Assembly: GCA_026874595.1 (NCBI GenBank)
Contig: CM049308.1
Location: forward strand, 80,336,124-80,400,123
Length of the DNA stretch: 64,000 nt
Direction: 5' to 3'
Source of the DNA: Sipunculus nudus
Lineage: Eukaryota > Annelida > Sipuncula > Golfingiida > Sipunculidae
Part shown: in pieces, positions 36,272-46,899 of the stretch
How the letters are laid out: each line of letters starts with the position of its first letter
Numbering within the stretch: the first letter of the stretch is position 1
Notes under the pieces: generated by a model
Databases searched by the model: none
What the model was told of the DNA's origin: nothing
Seen by the model: the letters and a program-made list of their open reading frames with translations, nothing else
Translations under genes and position numbers: made by a program

Positions 36272-39159
36272 TGTATCCCCAGACAAAGTCGGGGGATACT
36301 ATGTTTTCATACCAGTCCCGCCGCCGCCGCTGCATATAAATCTTGTTGGCGTGATAACCCGAAAAACATTTCACCGAACTTTACCAAACTTGGTATATGT
36401 ATAGATATGGGTAAGAGGACGACGCCTATTTAAAATGAGGTCATGACCTTTACTAGGAGAGTGTCCTTGACCTTGAATAGGTCCAGTTTGGGGGAAAATC
36501 ACACAAATTCTTTAATATCTCAAGAAATCTTGCATGGATTTATCCCAAAATCAAGTTAATGGAAGATCATGGATAGGGTTGTCATGTACCAGAAACTGGT
36601 GGCGCCACCTATTATTCTTTACTTGTTTTCGTGCCGTTTAATACCCCCAAAATTGCCACCTTACAGTACTGTGAGCATTATAAGTCAAAAACTAATGGAC
36701 AGATTTCTTTTATATTATGCATATACATAGGTATGGGTTATGGGATGATGTTTATTTAAATTGGGGTCATGACCTTTCCTATGATAGTGGCCTTGACCTT
36801 GAATATTGCCATATATGGTGAAAATCACACACCTCTTATGATATCTCCAGTGTTGATAGCCATATGGATTTCATACATGACTTATGTATGGCCCACCAGT
36901 AAAGTAAGAACTTTATAGGTTCTAGGGTCATGAGGTCAAAGGTCAAGGTCACTGGACTGGCATTTTAAAAGATACTGTGGATGCATTTTAAGCCAAACTT
37001 TCATCCTAGGTCTTCCATCTTGAATATATAGCTCACTTGCCAATAGTGGATGATCCATATAAATTTTGGGGTCACAAGGTCAAAGGTCAAGGCCACAGGA
37101 GTTATCTGTCCAAAAATTAGTTTCTGGATGATAATTCCTGCTTTTATTGATTTATTGATTTCAAACTTGACTTATATATGTCCCATTGAAAAAGCAAGAC
37201 TTTAATTGATTTTGGGGTCATGAGGTCAAAGGTCAAGGTCACAGGACACATCTTTAAAAAAGATTGTGGATGCATTTTTAGCCACACTTTTCATCTCAGA
37301 CCTTTCATCTTGCACATATAAGTCATCTGCCAAAAGAGAAAGACCCCTATCAGTTTTGAGGTCACAAGGTCAAAGGTGAAGGTCACAGGAGCCATCTGTC
37401 CAAAAATTAGTTCCTGGATGATAATTCCTTCTTTTATTGATGTATGGATTTCAAACTTGACTTGTATATGTCCCATTGGAAAAGCAAGACCCAAATTGAT
37501 TTTGGGGTCATGAGGTCAAAGGTCAAAGTCACAGAACACATCTTTAAAAAGATTGTGGATGCATTTTCAGCCAAACATTTCATCTCAGATCTTTCATCTT
37601 GCACATATAGTTCACCTGCCAAGAGAGGAAGAACCCTATCAATTTTGAGGTCACAAGGTCAAAGGTGAAGGTCACAGGAGCCATCTGTCCAAAAATTAGT
37701 TTCTGGATGATAATTCCTTCTTTTATTGATGTATGGATTTCAAACTTGACTTGTATTTGACCCATTGGAAAAGCAAGACCCAAATTAATTTTGGGGTCAT
37801 GAGGTCAAAGGTCAAGGTCACAGGAAACCTCTTTAAAAAGATTGTGGATGCATTTTCAGCCAAACATTTCATCTCAGATCTTTCATCTTGCACATATAGT
37901 TCACCTGCCAAGAGTGGAAGACCCCTATCAATTTTGAGGTCACAAGGTCAAAGGTGAAGGTCACAGGAGCCATCTGTTAAAAATTAGTTTCTGGATGATA
38001 ATTCCTGCTTTTATTGATGTATGGATTTCAAACTTGACTTGTATATGTCCCATTGGAAAAGCAAGACCAAAATTGATTTTGGGGTCATGAGGTCAAAGGT
38101 CAAGGTCACAAGACACATCTTTAAAAAGATGTGGATGCATTTTCAGCCAAACATTTCATCTCAGATCTTTCATCTTGCACATATAGTTCTCCTGCCAAGA
38201 GAGGAAGAACACTATCATTTTTGAGGTCACAAGGTCAAAGGTGAAGGTCACAGGAGCCATCTGTCCAAAAATTAGTATCTGGATGATAATTCCTGCTTTT
38301 ATTAATGTATGGATTTCAAACTTGACTTGTATATGTCCCATTGGAAAAGCAAGACCCAAATTGATTTTAGGGTCATGAGGTCAAAGGTCAAGGTTGCAGG
38401 AAACCTCTTTAAAAAGATTGTGGATGCATTTTCAGCCAAACATTTCATCTCAGATCTTTCATCTTGCACATATAGTTCACCTGCCAAGAGTGGAAGACCC
38501 CTATCAATTTTGAGGTCACAAGGTCAAAGGTGAAGGTCACAGGAGCCATCTGTTAAAAATTAGTTTCTGGATGATAATTCCTGCTTTTATTGATGTATGG
38601 ATTTCAAACTTGACTTGAATATGTCCCATTGGAAAAGCAAGACCAAAATTGATTTTGGGGTCAAAGGTCAAGGTCACAGGACACATCTTTAAAAAGATGT
38701 GGATGCATTTTCAGCCAAACATTTCATCTCAGATCTTTCATCTTGCACATATAGTTCTCCTGCCAAGAGAGGAAGAACACTATCAATTTTGAGGTCACAA
38801 GGTCAAAGGTGAAGGTCACAGGAGCCATCTGTCCAAAAATTAGTTTCTGGATGATAATTCCTGCTTTATTGATGTATAGATTTCAAACTTGACTTGCATA
38901 TGTCCCATTGGAAAAGCAAGACCCAAATTGATATTGGGGTCATGAGGTCAAAGGTCAAAGTCACAGAACACATCTTTAAAAAGATCAAGGTCACAGGACC
39001 AACATCTTCAACAAGATTGTGGATTGTTAGATGGAAGAAACAATAAATATGCCAAGTGTCAGTATATGCAGCTAAAAATTGGGGTCTATTCTTAAAGGGG
39101 GGGGGGGGGCTACTATGTCTGGGGATACTCTGGCACCTGCGGTGCCAAGAAATGTCTAG
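36272..39159 (+). mobile_element. HINE-like element family C with a 288-bp array
   Basis: Starts T/TGTATCCCCAGACAAAG with a hairpin (GTATCCCC ... GGGGATAC). GTATCCCCAGACA (36273-36285) is inverted at 39116-39128. A perfect hairpin GGCACC-TGC-GGTGCC (39132-39146), then AAGAAATGTCTAG and T, ends the element. The core is a direct array of about eight units of 288-289 bp from about 36.85 to 39.0 kb. Each unit is a dimer of two ~144-nt halves ending in GGTCAAGGTCACAGGACAC or GGTGAAGGTCACAGGAGCC. A 13-G run lies at 39097-39109. The termini match the Helentron/HINE scheme closely. Short open frames in the array (MDFKLDLYMSHWKSK and MAGELYVQDERSEMK) recur with the unit and are not genes. Confidence 0.85.
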
Positions 39160-40554
39160 TTTTTAATGTTCAGATACTGGTACATACAGCCAGAACTTAA
39201 TTGTACTGGAAATACAAGTGAATTAATTTTTAACCTACTGGTTTATTGTGCACCATGCATGTTATGCATGCTTATACATAAATTAACTGAAATCTAAGCA
39301 ACAACTTGTAAGAGGGGACTCTCATCACCCAAGGTATACACTTATAAATACACAGATTTTGTATCAAAGGTTGCAATTGTTTGTACACATTCCAAGCTTT
39401 AAGTACTACCATGCATACTAAAACAACTGTTTCAGGTATGAAAGCACTCTATAATTTAAATTGTCAATAGTTCTTGTTACTACTGGTGATGAGTAGACTG
39501 TCAAAGTTCACTGGATATATGAGTAGAATCCAAGTCTACCCTTACAAACCTGGTACAAAACATGTTTAGAATAATATATAGGAAAATTAAGTTTACCAAA
39601 GTCAGGAGATATTGTAAATTTACCATTTTAATTATATCTAAGCTGGTCAAACTCAAGCTTGTATTATATAAATCAAAAATATTGTAATTTAGAGGCACAA
39701 TATGCTGTGCATGTAGATTATACTTACGGTGGTATAGGGTATATGCATTTTTTAACAAGCAAATTGTGCATGTGTGTGTTCAGCTAAGTTTCTATTTTTA
39801 TCTATGATATATATCTCTTTGTTTTTGGACAAATTAAAATTTATAAAGAAAATATCCCTGTATAAATGTTAAGATATTTGCATATGAATACTAAAAGAAA
39901 AAGTGTAAACCCCACAATATTACTATTTAATATATCAACTTGTTCATACAATTCAGACCAATTCAGATATCCCATTTTGAAGAGTGAAAAAAAGGTGCAA
40001 GAAGAATGGAAATATGCACTCTTCAATACCCACATTAATAGAATAACTAACAGCTAAATGTTTATATACCAAAACAGCTTATGGATAATTTTTATCAGGT
40101 CAGAGTACATACATATATTTATACCTGAATAATTACAGTAATCACATGGATAAACCACAAGTTGGTGAGAGTAACGACCAACCTCAAATTTAAATCCCAC
40201 ATCTCTCCCACAACATTAGTATGTTTACACCAAAACATCATGTGCATAAGGACATGTATATTTTGAGGACGTACTGATTACACTGATCACATGTATAAAC
40301 CACACTTTGGTGAGATGAGAACCACAAAGCCTGTTTGACAACTGACCCTTGTTACCTATAGTATAGTATCTACATTTCCACTGTCCAGACCTATTGATAT
40401 CTACACCACCTCGGCCTCCCAAGGTGCCTATCAGCTGATAATACCAGCGGATATCAGGTTCTCATAACAACACCCTAGATCACCAACCTGTGATTTTAAA
40501 TCAATATGTCATTCACCAGAAAATGACAGGCTTTATAACTCCCTTGACTTTCAG
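39160..40554. other. AT-rich intron-like DNA
   Basis: No repeat array or exon is seen until the pyrimidine tract before 40555. Confidence 0.5.
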
Positions 40555-40660
40555 TCTCCAGAGTAACAGTCGACACCCACTGCTCCACTGCCCCTCCATT
40601 TGTATATCAGACATACTTTCAGACACAATAATATTTTGCTCAGCTGACTCAAATGCTGAG
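40555..40660 (+). CDS. Candidate exon 4 of the chain
   Basis: Acceptor ACTCCCTTGACTTTCAG and donor GCTGAG/GTGTAG bracket 106 nt. In phase 2 they read LQSNSRHPLLHCPSICISDI then LSDTIIFCSADSNAE and leave in phase 0. A minus-strand frame is also open here for 67 codons, as often happens opposite real exons, but its splice borders are weaker. Phase 2 entry fits the exit at 33386. No family is recognised; the peptide is cysteine-rich with a hydrophobic centre. Confidence 0.55.
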
Positions 40661-41476
40661 GTGTAGACATGCCCCTTCATCAGTATTAGGCTGGTTACTT
40701 CTGTTACATCTTGCATATGTTTTTGCTGCTTCAGTTATTGAGTTATTTTCTTTTACAATTCAAAAGATTTCTGCTCCCTTATTTTCAAATGTTTATGGGC
40801 TATCTTTTTAGGCATTCTTTGTGTGACTGACTGACCTGACATGTTTTGTATGCCTGTACTTCAGTATATACCAATAAAGACTTGCAAATGTTAACATCTG
40901 ACCTGAACTTCCTTATGGTAGATAGTATCTTATGAAGATTTCATATGAAAATTTTAATAAAATAAAAAGGGTGTATCAGTATTTATTTGATTATTTAGGT
41001 CTGTGGTGAATGAACCTGAAACTGTTGACAGTGTTTTGTATTATGGATGCATTCCTCCCCCCCCCCCCAAATACTAGCCCCAACTAGAAAATTTGATTTA
41101 ATTAGTATTTTTTATATACATAAAGTTTACTGAGTATATTTGTTAATAGAAAAAAAAACATTTAAGAGAGAAAATGAATTGACACTCCTAGAAAATGAAG
41201 TGACATTCCTAGAAAGAAGATTTTTCAATTCCAAGAAAAATGAGACAGGTATCTGAGAGGATGCTTCCTTTGGCAAGCCAGCAAGGATCTTTCGTTAAAA
41301 TCCTACTCCAAAACAGAGATCTACACATTTCATAGGATATATAGCTTTCCAGGAAGTATTAATCTCTGCATAAAAACAAGTTTATACCAGGTGCTTTTAG
41401 GTTTTGTAGTAATGGTTATAAAGTCATTCCACTCATTCCAAGAATACTGAGGGGAATGTCAGTGAATGTATTTCAG
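40661..41476. other. AT-rich intron-like DNA
   Basis: A 12-C run lies at 41057-41068. Nothing else is recognisable. Confidence 0.5.
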
Positions 41477-41510
41477 GGAAATAGATTCTGGAGCTATTTA
41501 TTATTAATCA
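41477..41510 (+). CDS. Candidate exon 5 of the chain
   Basis: Acceptor GTGAATGTATTTCAG and donor AATCA/GTTAGT bracket 34 nt. Phase 0 reads GNRFWSYLLLI and leaves in phase 1, which is exactly what is needed to connect 40660 (exit 0) with 43342 (entry 1). The joined peptide around both junctions (SNAEGNRFWSYLLLIRRKYR) looks natural. The acceptor's pyrimidine tract is short, so confidence is limited. Confidence 0.4.
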
Positions 41511-42494
41511 GTTAGTTGATTCAAAGAAAAACAAGAACAACTGTAGAATATTGCAAACAGTGTGTTATTTTAGGTGTTCAGCGGGTATAAACACTTTATC
41601 AAAGACACAGAGATACATGGGGACATTTCCTTTGTCTCATGGGTATAATAGTAATTTTGTGATTATTATGGTTAGGGAATACTTTATATGTACTTTTTCA
41701 CATTCTGAGTAAGCACTAGCTGGTAGCGGAAACAACCCTGATTATTAAACACAGGGCAGTCTGCATATTACAGTAATACAAGCATTCACAGTGGGAATAA
41801 TACTGGTTATTAAACATGTGATATATTATCATTAGTCTATATCATGTGTAAACTAGTGTTATATACTCTGTATCTGATAAACCATCCATGCTGCTAAACA
41901 ATGTTATACTAATCACACACAAAGGTTAATAAGGACAGGCAAATATTTACTCCCTCACTTCTTCTTTAGTTACACAGTAATTAACCGATATTTATAATTG
42001 GCTAGATAATCTTTTGTAAATAGCATTGGATGACCCATGTAACAGTTGTAGCTCATACCTTATGTGGATATATTACAGTGTATTATTGTATTATCACAAA
42101 TTAACCTTATTACCACATGCATGTGTGTATTTAGTTCTGTAGTTATCTGCCTTTTCTGTACTGTATTATGAAAATGAATAAAAAATACACTTTTGCACAC
42201 TATGGCCATCCAAAAATAATGCCATAGAAAATGCAATAATCATGTCAAGTTAGATAAATTCTTGAAATACCTCTACCCACAGATGCATTGACAATGATAA
42301 ACCATAGATAAATATTGATGATTTTTTTCATAAAAAAAAAGTGGATGAGTTGCCTGGGCATATGGTATTAGTGGTAGGCCAATTAATTGATTATATCAGT
42401 GATCAGTTGTTTCATTTCCTGAACAACATCAATAATGCATAAACATCCATATTATTGTATTATCCAGGAAAAAAATATATTATAATTTTGTCAC
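41511..42494. other. AT-rich intron-like DNA
   Basis: No feature is seen. Confidence 0.5.
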
Positions 42495-42740
42495 AGGTAC
42501 AAAAAAGACATGATGTACAAGTTTACAACCCGGCCGTTACCTTTACCTGTCAACATGATGTACAAGTCAAGAACCTGGCCGTTACCTTTACCTGTTAACA
42601 TGATGTACAAGTCTGCAACCCGGCCGTTACTTTAACCTGTTTACATGATTTAAAAATCAACAACCTGGCAGTTATATTTACCTGTTAACATGATGTACAA
42701 GTCAACAACCTGGCCGTTATATTTACCTGTTAACATGATG
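42495..42740. repeat. 45-bp minisatellite, five copies
   Basis: Five units of 45 bp with the core CATGATGTACAAGTCAACAA and then CCTGGCCGTTACCTTTACCTG. The copies differ at scattered positions. Confidence 0.9.
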
Positions 42741-42869
42741 AAAAATTCAGACTGAGTTGGCTCAGTCAATATTTTAGGTATAATTCTGTGTAGCAAATTT
42801 CTTGGTAGTGTTGAAGGTTCATCAAATAATCTATGAATAATACCATCATCGGCCAGTTTCTTCTTTCAG

Positions 42870-42928
42870 TCATCGAACATGATCGACAACTCATTCCTGC
42901 CACTTGTGACATTTTCTTACAAGATATG
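42870..42928 (+). CDS. Weak candidate exon, not in the preferred chain
   Basis: A good acceptor (CAGTTTCTTCTTTCAG) precedes sequence that is open in phase 1 (IEHDRQLIPATCDIFLQDM) and in phase 0 (SSNMIDNSFLPLVTFSYK). The donors (GATATG/GTTGTG or three nt further) are weak. Neither reading connects 41510 to 43342, so it is left out of the model. It could be an alternative exon. Confidence 0.25.
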
Positions 42929-43341
42929 GTTGTGAATTTAATATCCATTTAAGTTTACTTTATTTTTATCTTCTTTCATTCATTGCTTAAAGTTAATCTA
43001 ATGACTAAACTGTGTTAATTTATATATTATTTATTTTCACTTTCTGTTTAAAATATTTATTTTCATTTAAATGTGATCAGATGAACTTGTTTGAACCCAG
43101 TAAACTTTAATTTTATGATTACTTTGACCTTAATTCATATTATATGCCATAAAGTACCATATATATTGTTAGTGTCACCTCTTCAGTGTATGCATCGTTG
43201 AAGATGATGATTACCATTCTTTCATAAGTTTCCTGGAATCTGGCTCACCTTGAGGAAACAAACCTGCCCAATGAATCACTCTCTGTCAGTAAAACCCAAT
43301 TGTAATTGATACTTGCTTTGAAACATAATGTTGTCTTTTAG

Positions 43342-43419
43342 GGAGAAAATATAGACCGTCATTTTGTGGTTACAGTAGAAATGCACCCTTTGACCTCTTG
43401 ATCACCAAACATTGGGATG
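43342..43419 (+). CDS. Candidate exon 6 of the chain
   Basis: Acceptor TGTTGTCTTTTAG and a consensus donor GGGATG/GTGAGT bracket 78 nt. Only phase 1 entry is open across the exon, giving RKYRPSFCGYSRNAPFDLLI then TKHWD and exit in phase 1. The other two frames contain stops. The composition differs from the AT-rich flanks. The last codon is completed by the next exon (G plus GT gives glycine). No family is recognised. Confidence 0.65.
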
Positions 43420-44017
43420 GTGAGTATATGTACATATTTACATGCATTATTCCTCTACAGTTTGTGGCCTGTAAGTAGAACACAGCAACCATCAAGTCTG
43501 GTTACTCTACAGGAAATGTTTGTTGATTTTGCCTAATGCTGCGGTTGTAATTGACAAATCTGGGTCAATGTTCCACTGATAAACACACAAAAAAGATACA
43601 AGGTAGAAACAATGCCTGTCAATCATTTTCTTTTTTTTTTTGTTAATTGATAACACTGACAGAGTGGCTCTTCCTCATAATAAATAATTTCATAATTATC
43701 AGGACTGAGAACTTTTTTCTTTATAGATAAAGGATTGGCCTTTGGTTTGTTGTTGGCTTATATCATCTTTAGAACAAGGATGTAAATAACTGTAAGATAA
43801 TAATGATCTATTAATATTGTTATTAAGTCTTCTGGATTTCAAGTTTTACATGCATGGGGATATGGACAATCCAGAATTCATAAACTGTTGTTAAGACGTT
43901 ATAGTGAATATCTTTCAGTTCTGTCAGGATTTTCAACATTTCTCCTTTTTGGCTCTAGCTGGGGGTACCACTGGGAACAAATAAACCCTGTACCTTGGTT
44001 AAAAACAAAATGAATTC
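43420..44017. other. AT-rich intron-like DNA
   Basis: Nothing recognisable. Confidence 0.5.
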
Positions 44018-44218
44018 CAGGGGCAGATCCAGGATTAAGGAAAAAGAGTGGGTCCATCCCAGGAGGACTAATGACAAACCTAAAAAAAAGGTCCCCAGGT
44101 TGGAAAAGGGGGAGGAGCCAGGCTGCAAATATTGGTCTGAAACCCTTAAAAAAAGTTTGCTGCAGCTGAAAAAGGGGGGGGGGGTGGTGTGGGTGCTGAC
44201 CCCCTGGATCCGCTTCTG
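44018..44218. mobile_element. Small MITE with CAGGGGC...GGATCC ends, hAT-like
   Basis: The left end CAGGGGCAGATCCAGGAT and right end CCCCCTGGATCCGCTTCTG are imperfect inverses. AATTC flanks both sides (44013-44017 and 44219-44223). Ends of the type CAGGGGCGGATCCAGG recur in short non-autonomous elements of many animals, and CAG-starting ends are typical of hAT. The apparent 5-bp duplication is shorter than hAT's usual 8, so the superfamily is uncertain. The inside is purine-rich with an 11-G run (44174-44184). Non-coding. Confidence 0.65.
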
Positions 44219-46024
44219 AATTCAGGTGTTCTTGATACATGTTCATTCATAATTGAAATGTATAAAAGTATGAATATGTATAAAACCTATCTTCATGGCA
44301 TCAGGACCATAATTAAGAAGGTACATGACCATGGTTACCTTGGAGATGAATACTCGAGAAATTGGATTGAGTGCATGTGTCTTGAGTCCAATTGCAAAAA
44401 AAAAGCTCTTACAGTCTTACTAATAAAAACTGATACATGTGCTAATCTCTAAAAGAATATACTATAATGAAGAAGGACATATTGTATAAGCTTTAACTCT
44501 GCATCAGAAGCTAAATAAAATTAAACAGTAAAGTGGAAAGCATGTGTGGACATGCTTAAGAATACACAAGTCATGATAATCTCAAATTTCCATTTTAAAT
44601 TTCATTTAATAAAGAGACTGATGTGTATTGGACTCAAACTTGTGTCCCAGTGACTTGGACTCAGAATAAGGTGGACTTGGACTCAGACCTCAAGGACTTG
44701 GACTCTAGTGGCTTTGACTTGGACTTGCACCTGCACTTGGATGGTATGGACTCCACAATATCACTGGTTATGTGTGATTGAAATCACATCATAATTAGCT
44801 GTATGTAGCATCACATGTATGTAATTATCAGTAATGAGTAATGGTATAGTAGGAAGTAACACCAGGAACCAAATAATTAAAACACCCGGTATGGCTGGGG
44901 CATTTAGTATACACACCAACAAGGACACAAACGATGTTGTGGGTATAATGCACTGTGCACATTCAGCCATGCATGTGTCGTACACAAATGTACTGGTGTA
45001 CCGCTGATGTGTGATATCTGTCTGTCTATATCCGGGTTTAGGAGTGTTTGACTTTCATGCTGACTTACTGAAAATAACCCACAGTCGCAAATCATGGTAT
45101 TTATTAGTCTTGGTCACTGTAAGCTCCCTGTCTGCTTCAAAGCAAATCAGTAGACACTTCCTTGTTTGTTAAGTCTGCGCTTCAGTAAGCGGAACTAAAT
45201 CCTCAGGGTCACAAACAAGGCTTCAAGTACAAGGAAGGTCACCGTCTGTTCATGACGGAATAACGTCAACTCCCTAACATTTGTAGTTAATTAACTGTAT
45301 TTTAACGGGGTTGCTTGGTACTTTGTGTTAATTAATTTGTTCCTGCTTTAAAAAGGTATCTTTAGTTATGACTTCAGAATTGTCAAAAGTCCATGAGCAC
45401 TTTTTATCTGTCTCACATTATTCAAAAGTGCTACCTGCAATTTTAGTCATACTTCATCAAATTTACTCTGTGATTTTGTATAGTCATATATTTTGTCTGA
45501 AATTTCCTCAAGTACGTAGGTGTAATCGTGTCTAGTTTTGGAGCTGTTAAATCTTATTTGTTTTGCAGGAATATTTATGCATAGTTATAATTAAAATAGC
45601 ATAGCAGACTCATCAGCTGGTTCAGTGTGCCAGTTATAGAGCTTATAAATGGCTGTTTACTAGCTATTTTGTTTAAGGCAATAGGTTAATATAAGGTATC
45701 AGCATAAGTAGTTTTCCATTAGTAATATATTACACATTGAACTTTTTGTATCTTATGATCGGATGGGGAATAGATTAATGGAAAACAATTAAGTTAGTGT
45801 TCTGTTCCATTGCATTTCATATTTTCTGTTGTATTTTTAATTCCTTTGTTTGCAGCGGTATTACATAGCTTATGACCAAGTTTAACAAATCTCAAATGAA
45901 ATCTCTCCTGAAAGTGTCACCTGGCATAAGATAAATATAATATATATAACAGCATAATATTGTGGGTACTTATGAATAATACATGGCTTCATGTTTGAAA
46001 ATATTTGTCTGTGTTTTGGTTCAG
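44219..46024. other. Intron-like DNA with a short GACTTGGACTC repeat
   Basis: At 44640-44752 the motif GACTTGGACTC and shortened forms recur about seven times. A stretch at 45120-45260 is somewhat GC-richer but has no exon borders. Otherwise AT-rich. Confidence 0.45.
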
Positions 46025-46174
46025 GTGGGGAGGTAAATAAACCATTAGTTACAGTAGGTCCTGAGTCTGCGGTGCCCGTGGTATGTATACAAGTATGTAA
46101 AACACATGGTCTGGACGTCACCATGCTGGCTGCTTTGCAGTCCACTGCACTAAGTGATTTATGTCTGGATGCAG
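46025..46174 (+). CDS. Candidate exon 7 of the chain
   Basis: Acceptor CTGTGTTTTGGTTCAG and donor GATGCAG/GTGAGA bracket 150 nt. Phase 1 is open throughout and encodes GEVNKPLVTVGPESAVPVVC, then IQVCKTHGLDVTMLAALQST and ALSDLCLDA. It leaves in phase 1. This is the longest and most convincing exon: its composition is clearly coding-like against AT-rich flanks and both borders are good. The alternating hydrophobic pattern near the end could be beta strands. I cannot name the family. Confidence 0.7.
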
Positions 46175-46899
46175 GTGAGAGTCACCATTTGCTTCCCTCT
46201 GTCCTGCTGTCAAATGCACATTAACTGAACCATGACAAACCCAGGTTACCCTCAAGTATGCACCACATAAACTGTGACATATGCCCAGTTTCTCCTTAAT
46301 CACATAGAGTTGGTCCCTGGTTGAATTCCTGGTAAACTGACCCAGTTGAAGGAAGCATATCTGAATCTGATTTTGATACCCAGTTTCCCTTTAAACAGTG
46401 CAGACTTTTTATATCAAAAATTGGTTTTATTACCAGCTACCCGACCTACATTACACTGATGCACTACAAGAACCTCGGTGATTTTCTTGCACTTTACCTA
46501 GAACTAAGATGTTTAGTATAGAAACCCATTGTTTGAGTATTGCTTGATGTCCACCTTCAAGTCAAGTAGAGAGTTTGATATTGGTGTTGTTTAAATTATC
46601 CATAGAATTAAATGTAGCAGTACCTAAGAAGTTAACACTTTTTTCCTGATATATAGTAACAGTTTTAGTGAGATGTCTCAAGTGTTCAGAAGTTAGCTTT
46701 AAATATATACCAGTACACTGAATTAATTATTACTAAATATTTGCACAGCTTTGCAACATAAAATTTTCTTACAGCATATGAAGTTTGTGAAGCTAGTTGC
46801 AGAGTCAGAATATTTTATATGCCTTTCTATGGCTTCCTTTGTCATAAAACTTTGTTAATTCACCCTTTTTCACACCATAATTTGTCTCAATATAGATAC
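46175..46899. other. AT-rich intron-like DNA
   Basis: Nothing recognisable. Confidence 0.5.

Noticed and set aside
37291-38533. Recurring 60-75-codon frames on both strands (MDFKLDLYMSHWKSK; MAGELYVQDERSEMK)
   Set aside because: They recur with the 288-bp unit of the family C element and have no independent support.
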